Origin: GCA-020343675 sp964462945
GTDB lineage: Bacteria; Planctomycetota; Phycisphaerae; Sedimentisphaerales; Anaerobacaceae
DNA: 64,000 bases
Assembly: GCA_964462945.1 (NCBI GenBank)
Contig: CAYWZW010000012.1
Coordinates: forward strand, 27,825 to 91,824
Direction of reading: 5' to 3'
Of this stretch, positions 9,327 through 16,458 are shown piece after piece; the stretch's first letter is position 1; every line of letters begins with the position of its first letter. The position numbers were made by a program, and so were the translations under genes. The notes under the pieces were generated by a model. That model made no database searches. It saw only the letters and a program-made list of their open reading frames with translations, and was not told where the DNA came from.

Positions 9327-10565
9327 ATGCTGAAGACTAAAGAGGTAACCAGGCGTCAGTTTCTGAAAGGCTCGATTGGCGCGGCGGCGGCTTTTACTAT
9401 CGTGCCGCGGCACGTTCTCGGCGGCGCGAACAATACGCCGCCCAGCGAAACCTTCGGCGGCGCGCTGATCGGCTGCGGCGGTCGCGGCAACGGCACGTTC
9501 GAAGCGATAGGGCTGGAAGCTAAGAAGCTGGCGATATGTGATGTGAAGTTCGTCGGCAAGGCCGACAACACAACCGTTTACACGGACTTTCGCCGCGTGC
9601 TTGAGCGCAAGGACATCGACGTCGTCGCGATTGCCACACCGCCTCATTGGCATGCCCTAATCTCTATCGCCGCGATGGAAGTGGGCAAAGACGTCCTTTG
9701 CGAAAAGCCGATGACCCGGTTCATCGCCGAAGGCCGCGCTGTGGCGGAGGCGGAAAAACGCTATAAGCGCATCTTCCAGGTCGGGACCTTTGGAAGGTTC
9801 GGCCAAAGCAGGGACCCAAAGAGCATCGAGATCCACAAGATCATGGCCAGCGGCCTGCTGAAAAACTGCAAAGGCGTGCACGTCAAGAGCGGCGGCCTGA
9901 AGGTCAAAGAGTGGAGCGGCATGGTCAATGCAAAACCGCAGCCGATACCACAGAGCCTCGACTGGGACATGTACTGCGGGCCGTCGCCGCTGCGGCCCTA
10001 TCAGCCGCACCGCCATGGCGGGACGCACCGCGGCTACTGGGATTACGAGGGGGGCGGTCTGGCCGACATGGGCCAGCATCATTACGACCCGGTACAGTGG
10101 GTCTATGCCAAGGATGACACCAGTCCCGTCGAGATCGAAGCCTATGCGCCGCCAGCCCATCCGGAAGCCTGTGGCATGTGGGGCTGGGTCGAATTGAAAT
10201 ACGCCGACGGCATGACGTTCGTTTTCGACAGCCAGGAATGGCCGGTTCCGGGCCAGCCGGCGTACGACCGCAAAGAGGCCAGGGAAGTCAGCCTCGGCGA
10301 CCTGAGCGAGCAGGACCAGAAGAGAATCAAGGAGATGCCGGACCCGGAGCCGCTCGTCACTTTCGCCGAGGCCGTCAAGACGCGCAAACGCGCCGGCGGC
10401 AGCGCTGATGCGGCCAACCGCAGCGCAACGCTGCTGCACCTGGCGAACATCGCTATCCGTACCGGGCGAAAACTGCGCTACGACCCCGTCAAGGAACAGA
10501 TCATCGGCGACGAAGAAGCCAATCGGCTCGTCAACCCCCCGATGCGGGCGCCCTGGCACCTGTGA
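9327..10565 (+). CDS. Tat-exported Gfo/Idh/MocA oxidoreductase
   Basis: A 412-residue exported oxidoreductase with signal TRRQFLKGSIGAAAA, Rossmann motif ALIGCGGRGNG, catalytic motif EKP in DVLCEKPMTR, and a GGGLADMGQHHYDP segment equivalent to DMGSHMMD of its neighbour. An in-frame ATG at 9246 would add 27 residues ahead of the Tat motif. AGGAG at 9314-9318 fixes the start at 9327. The C-terminal IRTGRKLRYDP matches the fragment at the left edge of the window. Confidence 0.9.
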   Translation: MLKTKEVTRRQFLKGSIGAAAAFTIVPRHVLGGANNTPPSETFGGALIGCGGRGNGTFEAIGLEAKKLAICDVKFVGKADNTTVYTDFRRVLERKDIDVVAIATPPHWHALISIAAMEVGKDVLCEKPMTRFIAEGRAVAEAEKRYKRIFQVGTFGRFGQSRDPKSIEIHKIMASGLLKNCKGVHVKSGGLKVKEWSGMVNAKPQPIPQSLDWDMYCGPSPLRPYQPHRHGGTHRGYWDYEGGGLADMGQHHYDPVQWVYAKDDTSPVEIEAYAPPAHPEACGMWGWVELKYADGMTFVFDSQEWPVPGQPAYDRKEAREVSLGDLSEQDQKRIKEMPDPEPLVTFAEAVKTRKRAGGSADAANRSATLLHLANIAIRTGRKLRYDPVKEQIIGDEEANRLVNPPMRAPWHL

Positions 10566-10606
10566 GAACGTCCTCGCAGACTTTGTTTGCAGAAAGGATA
10601 TTGACC

Positions 10607-11455
10607 ATGGCAAAACAACAATCTGATCTTGCTGAACTTATCAACAGGCTCCCCGATCCGGACGAGCGGGGCCTGCTGAGCAATATCGACAAAGAAACGG
10701 TGGATAACGTCACTTCCCGGATACGGGAAGGCGGCCGCAGAAGTCTAAGGGCCCTGGTCGATTTGCTCCTCGAACCGGGCCAGGGAGACGACGTCAAGCC
10801 GCGATACGCACTTCACTGCCTGGCGGTCCACGTCTGTAAGCTGGGTGACCGGAAGGGCCGACGCGCCTTTGCCAAGGCTTTGGCCTCGGAGCTTGGCGGC
10901 GACCGGCCCAAGGCCGTCCAGGAGTACCTTATCCAGCAGTTGCAGGTGGCCGGCGGCCAGGAGTCCGTTCCCGCCCTCGGACAAATGCTGCTCGATGAGC
11001 AGTTGTGTGAGCCGGCAGCGCAGGCACTGGTGGCCATCGGCGACGGTGCTGCCGAGCAGTTGCGAAACGCTCTGCCCAAAGTCAAGGGCAAATCCAGGCT
11101 GACCGTCATTCAAAATCTCGGCGTCCTGCGTGATGCGGGGTCCGCCGATGCCATGAAGGAAGCCCTCGGCGACGAAGAGCGCGAGATCAGATTAGCAGCA
11201 GGCTGGGCGCTGGCGAACATCGGCGACGCCGGCTGTGTCGATCTTCTGCTCAAGGCTGCGGACGCTCAGCAGACGTACGAGCGAATCAAGGCCACCAAAG
11301 CTTGCCTGCTGCTGGCCGAGCAGCTTCTTGCAGCGGGCAAAAAGGAGCTGGCAGCAAAGATATACAAGCATCTGCACGACACGCGGAGCGGCTCAGATCA
11401 AGCCTACATCTGCGAACTGGCCAAAGAAGGCATGGCGGCAGCAGAAAGAAAGTAA
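10607..11455 (+). CDS. HEAT-repeat protein
   Basis: A 282-residue alpha-helical protein built of HEAT-like repeats, for example DEREIRLAAGWALANIGD, LCEPAAQALVAIGDGAAEQL and RRSLRALVDLLLEP. There is no signal peptide, so it is probably cytoplasmic. HEAT repeats serve protein binding; no catalytic motif is visible. The start at 10607 is preferred over 10562 because AGAAAGGA at 10591-10598 precedes it. It sits between an oxidoreductase and a sulfatase remnant, and its role there is unknown. Confidence 0.75.
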   Translation: MAKQQSDLAELINRLPDPDERGLLSNIDKETVDNVTSRIREGGRRSLRALVDLLLEPGQGDDVKPRYALHCLAVHVCKLGDRKGRRAFAKALASELGGDRPKAVQEYLIQQLQVAGGQESVPALGQMLLDEQLCEPAAQALVAIGDGAAEQLRNALPKVKGKSRLTVIQNLGVLRDAGSADAMKEALGDEEREIRLAAGWALANIGDAGCVDLLLKAADAQQTYERIKATKACLLLAEQLLAAGKKELAAKIYKHLHDTRSGSDQAYICELAKEGMAAAERK

Positions 11456-11508
11456 AACACGTGCAGCCGACACACCTTATTGCGGCATATAAAACAGGAG
11501 CGCAGAGT

Positions 11509-12160
11509 ATGACTGACATTTCTTTGACGCGCCGCCGGTTCCTGAAGGCAGGAGGGCTCGGTTCTGTATTCTTGGCATCAGGGCGCCTCCCGACGTTTGC
11601 GGGCAACCGGCAGAAGAAACGGCTGAACATCCTTCTGATTACAGCGGACGACATGAGCTGGAATGCACCGGGCTGCTTCGGCGGGCGGACACCGGATGTT
11701 ACTCCCAACATCGACCGCCTGGCGTCCGAAGGGATGCGATGTGCACAGAATCGCTGGTTCGGCTATATCTTCAATCCGTGGTCGGCCGGCCGGCGCGTTT
11801 TCAAGAATGAATCGCAGGCCGGCCTGACGTTCAACGCCATGAAGGCCGCCGCCCAGGCAGACGATTCCGTCGCCGCCCGCGTCAAATTCTTCCAGTATCG
11901 AGTCGTCGAAGAGTTCTATGATTTCCAGAAAGACGCCGATGCACTACATAATCTGGTCGACGACCCGGACTACACAGAAGAAATCAACAGTATGCGGAAA
12001 GAGCTTCTCGCATGGATGAAGAAAACCGGCGACCGAGCCTTTTGAGAGCCGCACTTCACCTTCAGCATTGCAGAAGTTCATGGCTGAGCAGGACGCCGGA
12101 GCCAGTCCCAAGAAGGCGAAGCCGAAGAAGCAGGCCCGTAAAGCCGCCCGTCAAGAGTAG
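11509..12160 (+). pseudogene. sulfatase remnant: internal deletion plus frameshift
   Basis: The first 77 codons encode a Tat signal (LTRRRFLKAGG) and the start of a sulfatase (LNILLITADDMSWNAPGCFG, TPNIDRLASEGMRC). At about 11737-11751 the frame jumps directly to the C-terminal sulfatase segment (WFGYIFNPWSAGRRVF, EEFYDFQKDADALHNLVDDP). The middle of the enzyme, including the C-x-P-S-R motif that is converted to formylglycine, is absent. The frame then stops at 12043-12045. Dropping one T from the run at 12040-12043 restores a natural tail, FESRTSPSALQKFMAEQDAG, through a Lys/Ala-rich end to TAG at 12158-12160. The open part is 178 codons; intact relatives are usually around 450-500 residues. 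The product cannot be an active sulfatase. Confidence 0.85.
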
Positions 12161-12192
12161 ATTCCCGGCAGAATCAACACGATTGGAGATAC

Positions 12193-13485
12193 ATGATGAA
12201 ACAACGAAGGGGACCGGCACTCGCCGGAAAACTGTTTCTCAAAAGTCTTTTGTTAGCTGTCGTGGTGCCGCTGTCGATGTCGCAGGCTCAGGAATGGACG
12301 CGGTTCCGCGGCCCCAACGGTCAGGGCATCAGCGACGCCAAAGCGATTCCCGTCAAATGGACGGAAAACGATTACAGCTGGAAGGTCGAATTGCCCGGGG
12401 GCGGCCATTCTTCGCCGGTGCTCTGGGGGGGCACGATATTCCTAACCAGCGGCGATGCAAAGGCCGGACACGGCATCCTGCTGGCCTTGCGCGTCTCCGA
12501 CGGCGCGGTATTATGGCAAAAGGAATACACCCTGACCGCATATCGCATGAACAAGCTCAACAGCTACGCTACCGCAACACCGGCCGTGGACGGCGACTAC
12601 GTCTATGTGCTCTGGACCACCCCCGAAGAGACGATTCTCACGGCCTTGGACCATGCCGGGACCGAAATCTGGAAACGTACCTTCGAAGGTGTGCGTTGCC
12701 AGCATGGGGCGGGCAGCTCCCCAATCGTGTGCGGCGATATGGTGGTCTTTACCCACGAGCACGAGAATAGCAGCAGCAAGGACGCCAAGAGTGCATGGAT
12801 TGCCGTGGACCGCAAGACGGGACAGACTCGCTGGACATTGCAGCGGCAAACCGGCCCCAAAACCTCTTACTCGACGCCGTGCATTTACTCCCCGCCGACG
12901 GAATCGCCCCAGTTGATCTTCACCAGCAACGCCCACGGCATGACCGGCGTCGATCCCAACACGGGCAAGGTGATATGGGAAGTGGCGGGGGCCCTTCCCG
13001 CCCGTGTCGTCAGCTCACCTGTCATCGCGGATGGAATGCTAATCGGGGCTTGCGGCGATGCGGGTCTCGGCAAATGTCTGGTTGCGATTCGGCCCGGCAC
13101 GAACGATGGATCGGTTCAGCCCACAGAAGCCTACAAAATCGACAGCGGTGTCAGGCCGTACGTGCCCACGTCCGTCAGCAAGGACGGCCTGCTGTTCGCG
13201 TTTTATGACGGGGGATACGTTTCGTGCCTGCGCGCCGCCACAGGTGAACGGCTGTGGCAGGAGAAACCCGCCGGAAGGTTCTTCAGCTCGCCCGTGTGGG
13301 TGGACGGCAGGCTGTACTGTATCACAATGGATGGAGAGGTTGTCGTGGTCAAGGCCGCCGAGACATACGAGTTGCTGGCGATCAATCCTCTGGGCGAGAC
13401 GAGCCATGCTGCGCCGGCTGTTGCCGGAGGCAGAATGTACCTGCGAACCTATTCACACCTGTTCAGCGTGGGCGGCAAAAAGTAG
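12193..13485 (+). CDS. secreted PQQ-like beta-propeller protein
   Basis: A 430-residue secreted protein with a Sec signal (about residues 1-33, ending SMSQAQ). Repeated PQQ-propeller blades follow: LALRVSDGAVLWQKEY, LTALDHAGTEIWKRTF, AVDRKTGQTRWTL, GVDPNTGKVIWEV, LRAATGERLWQEKP and VKAAETYELLAINPL. The opening WTRFRGPNGQGIS is the usual start of planctomycete outer-membrane-assembly-like (BamB-like) propellers. No PQQ enzyme residues are evident, so a binding or scaffold role is more likely than dehydrogenase activity. It ends the plus-strand operon. Confidence 0.85.
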   Translation: MMKQRRGPALAGKLFLKSLLLAVVVPLSMSQAQEWTRFRGPNGQGISDAKAIPVKWTENDYSWKVELPGGGHSSPVLWGGTIFLTSGDAKAGHGILLALRVSDGAVLWQKEYTLTAYRMNKLNSYATATPAVDGDYVYVLWTTPEETILTALDHAGTEIWKRTFEGVRCQHGAGSSPIVCGDMVVFTHEHENSSSKDAKSAWIAVDRKTGQTRWTLQRQTGPKTSYSTPCIYSPPTESPQLIFTSNAHGMTGVDPNTGKVIWEVAGALPARVVSSPVIADGMLIGACGDAGLGKCLVAIRPGTNDGSVQPTEAYKIDSGVRPYVPTSVSKDGLLFAFYDGGYVSCLRAATGERLWQEKPAGRFFSSPVWVDGRLYCITMDGEVVVVKAAETYELLAINPLGETSHAAPAVAGGRMYLRTYSHLFSVGGKK

Positions 13486-13516
13486 CCGGTCTCAGAGAGG
13501 GTAACCAAAGCACGGG

Positions 13517-14533
13517 CTACGGCAGCTTGTGGTCTGATGGTTTCAAGCTCTTCTTGTGCTGGCCCAGGCCGATCTTGTTGGGGTTATACTGACCCACAAA
13601 ATCGACATTGCTCTTTGCCGGAATCTCGTCCTCCATGCCTATCGCCCAGTAGCAGGCGTTCACCATAAGACGGCGAAAACCTTCGTTGTTGAAGTCGAAC
13701 GAATGTCCCATCGTCGTGGTGAAGACGCGGGCGGTCTTGCCTTTTTCGCCGGCATAGGTTTTGGTCCAGGCCACAGGAACCAGTTCCTTATCCGGGTTTG
13801 GTTTGTCTTTCGCATCCATGCCTGAAAGCACCTGTCCCAGGATCAGGGGTTTGCTGTCGCCGGTCAGCGTAGTGAGGGCGTAAACGTCGGATTCGCCCCA
13901 GATGTCGTCGATGCCTTTGACGATGGGGTGCTTCTCCATGCCCTTGGCGATGAGCCCGCGCGTGCTTTCCTTTTGATGGACGCCGTAGTGGTTGATCCAC
14001 GTCTCGCCGAAAACCTGGCGTCCGTATCCGCCGTCAAATTTCTTGTCTTGAAAGCTGTACTTGGCGTAGGGGCTGTCTTGGTGCTTTCTGTAATTGAACG
14101 CATGCGTCGAGGTCCTCAGTCCCACAATCGGCTTGCCTGAGTTGGTGTAGTCGATGATATGCTTCATCTGCTCGTCGGGCAGCTCGCGGAACCGCAGGAA
14201 CATCACCATCAGGTCTGCCGTGTCGAGGGCCTCCAATCCGGGGATGTTGTCGAGGGTCTGCGGGTCGATTTCGCCGGTTTCTTTATTGACGGCGAAAAGC
14301 ACGGTGCACTTGAAGCCGTGGTGCACCGCGAGAATCTTGGCAAGCTGGGGTATTGAATCTTCCGAGCGATATTCTTCATCGCCGGCGAGCAAGACAATGT
14401 GCTTGCCCTTGCCTGGTCCGTCCGTCCCCTCGAAAACGACTCCCGGCTCAGCTTTAGCTCCTCCGCTCAACAGACAAATCAGCCCCGTTAAAACCAACGT
14501 CCAAGACTTCAGTGAGTTTTTCGTTTTGTTCAC
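13517..14533 (-). CDS. secreted ThuA-like protein
   Basis: A 338-residue protein with a signal peptide (about residues 1-28, ending GGAKA) and a ThuA-like glutamine-amidotransferase fold: HIVLLAGDEEYRSEDSIP, ADLMVMFLRFRELPDEQM, GKPIVGLRTSTHAF, VFTTTMGHSFDFNNEGFRR and ACYWAIGME. Planctomycetes often pair such domains with Gfo/Idh/MocA enzymes in sugar catabolism. The start is GTG at 14531-14533, chosen because AAGGAGG lies 7 bases upstream. It is followed in the genome by the convergent PQQ-propeller gene and preceded by the phosphatase at 14574, probably in one transcript. Confidence 0.8.
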   Translation of the reverse strand: MNKTKNSLKSWTLVLTGLICLLSGGAKAEPGVVFEGTDGPGKGKHIVLLAGDEEYRSEDSIPQLAKILAVHHGFKCTVLFAVNKETGEIDPQTLDNIPGLEALDTADLMVMFLRFRELPDEQMKHIIDYTNSGKPIVGLRTSTHAFNYRKHQDSPYAKYSFQDKKFDGGYGRQVFGETWINHYGVHQKESTRGLIAKGMEKHPIVKGIDDIWGESDVYALTTLTGDSKPLILGQVLSGMDAKDKPNPDKELVPVAWTKTYAGEKGKTARVFTTTMGHSFDFNNEGFRRLMVNACYWAIGMEDEIPAKSNVDFVGQYNPNKIGLGQHKKSLKPSDHKLP

Positions 14534-14573
14534 GTTCTTTCCTCCTTATCAAACAGCCGTTGCTTACATGTCT

Positions 14574-16412
14574 TCAGAATTTCACGTTGATCGTTTTACT
14601 CTCTCCGGCCGCGAGCGGCTCGATGCCGGTGAGGGTCTTCATCTTGTCCGTACCCTGCTGGCCGACCTTGACGGTGTACTTTTCTTTCTTGAAAACCTTG
14701 GGCGTGTACGACGTCCCGCTGATACACAGAGTATAGGCAATTTCACCGTTCGATTCATCAATGACCTGGACGACGGGATTGGTCATTCCTTCTACTTCGA
14801 TTGTCGGCAGATAGGCGACAGGTTTGCGACCGTAGTTATCCTGCTGGTTGATGGTTCGGGGCCAGCCGGAGTACTGTTTAGTCTGCGGGTCCGTAATATC
14901 TACGTTCCTGGGCCAGCATTCCAGCGTGATTTCTCTGGTCGTTTTATTAAACTTGACGACTCCGAAACCGGCGGCTCTGGTCGTCAGCTTATCGTGGTTC
15001 TCTTCGGGGCTGGGATTGGCGACGGCCAGTACGGTGATCTTGTTCGCAAACCCGTCGAGGAATTCCCCCGTGTACTCCGGCGCCGCCGGCTCGCGGTTCT
15101 TACCGGGTTCCAGAGGCGCCCACCATCGCAGGTAAAGGTTTGCAATAGACGGCACGCAGAGAGAATAGCCGGAATCGTTCCAGTCGTTGACGCCGTGATG
15201 AATGATCGTGCCCAGATGCTGGTCGCCGGCAATCATCAGAGCAAAAGCCTTGCGGATTTCCATCAGAGCTGCGTTTCGTCCTGACTGGGGCCAGCCGTTG
15301 GAGTCCAGGTCGGCGTACAGCCGGTTGTTCCTGCTGCCGTGAAGATGCGCGCCGCCGCAAAAGACCGTTTGAGAGAGCACGGCCTTCATGTCGCAGTCGT
15401 GCCAGTCGGCGGCCCAGTGTCGCAGGAACTTCAGTTGGCGCTCGCCGAGCAACGTTGCTTCGGGGACATCCAAAGCCCTCGGGTCGTAGCCGGGCACGGA
15501 GACATGGTCGGGCCGGTTGGGGCGCCATTCCGTGTCCGGCAGGACGCCTTCGGGACCGGTCTTGAATTTGCGGTCTTCGACGATGGCAAAGCTGATTCGT
15601 CCGACCGTCAGGGCGGTGTAATACACGCCGATCCCGCGTTCGATCGGGGTCGGATCGAAAGGATCAGGCAGGTGGCTGGTCTGGGCCCGTTCGACCTCTT
15701 TGACGTATTCCAGAGGGGCGACATATCCGCCGTCATGCCCGGCCGGCGTATGCGACGCTCGACCGCCCTGACCCCAGAGATTTGGCTGACCGACGTCGTG
15801 GTCATCGGGGATGGTGACAGTCGGGATGCCGCGAATGATCTCGCCGAAATCCCTGCCGAACTTCAGCCAGGCGGCATAATGCCTCGTATGGTCATAGACC
15901 TGGTCTCCGGAGAAAAACAGAAGGTCGGGCTTGAGCTTCCGGAGGTTCTCAACAATGTCACTTTTCGGAATGTCGCCGCCGTGCTGCGGATTGATCGAGT
16001 TGCCCGTAAACGCGGCCACGACGATCACCTCTTTGTCAAGGGGATCTCTGCGAATCGTACCGCCATAGTATGCGTCCTGGCCGTGAGCCACGCGGTATTC
16101 GACATCCTTCGTGGAATCCCAGCGTTCAACCCGGAAGGTCGCGGTCCATCCCTGCTCGACCACGTGCGTTTGAGCGATCTGCTTCCATTGCCCGTTCTGT
16201 CTGATCTCGAGCCGGACTGTCCTGTCTTCGCCGGGCTTGAGCGGATACAACTGAGCGGTCAGCTTTAAAATATTGTTCTGCACCGTGTACAAAGCAAAGC
16301 AAATGACCTTATCTCTCGAGACTTCCGGGACGCTCAAAGGCTGAGCCGCGGCCGTGCTCAACAGAGCAGCGATCATCAATGCGGGCAGCGCCTTAGCTTT
16401 CGTTAAGTTCAT
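14574..16412 (-). CDS. PhoD-like secreted metallophosphatase
   Basis: A 612-residue protein with a Sec signal (about residues 1-24). A small N-terminal beta domain is followed by a calcineurin-like PhoD phosphatase domain. Metal-binding motifs seen are LLFFSGDQVYDH and TVTIPDDHDVGQPN, with a later MIAGDQHLG. PhoD enzymes are calcium/iron-dependent phosphodiesterases acting outside the cytoplasm. Here the substrate is unknown; the surrounding oxidoreductases suggest phosphorylated or sulfated glycans. The signal looks like a Sec rather than the Tat type common for classical PhoD. AGGGAG upstream supports the start. Confidence 0.8.
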   Translation of the reverse strand: MNLTKAKALPALMIAALLSTAAAQPLSVPEVSRDKVICFALYTVQNNILKLTAQLYPLKPGEDRTVRLEIRQNGQWKQIAQTHVVEQGWTATFRVERWDSTKDVEYRVAHGQDAYYGGTIRRDPLDKEVIVVAAFTGNSINPQHGGDIPKSDIVENLRKLKPDLLFFSGDQVYDHTRHYAAWLKFGRDFGEIIRGIPTVTIPDDHDVGQPNLWGQGGRASHTPAGHDGGYVAPLEYVKEVERAQTSHLPDPFDPTPIERGIGVYYTALTVGRISFAIVEDRKFKTGPEGVLPDTEWRPNRPDHVSVPGYDPRALDVPEATLLGERQLKFLRHWAADWHDCDMKAVLSQTVFCGGAHLHGSRNNRLYADLDSNGWPQSGRNAALMEIRKAFALMIAGDQHLGTIIHHGVNDWNDSGYSLCVPSIANLYLRWWAPLEPGKNREPAAPEYTGEFLDGFANKITVLAVANPSPEENHDKLTTRAAGFGVVKFNKTTREITLECWPRNVDITDPQTKQYSGWPRTINQQDNYGRKPVAYLPTIEVEGMTNPVVQVIDESNGEIAYTLCISGTSYTPKVFKKEKYTVKVGQQGTDKMKTLTGIEPLAAGESKTINVKF

Positions 16413-16458
16413 CTTCGCTCCCTTTCTATTTCTCCATGAGCGGTGAACGTGTCATCGA

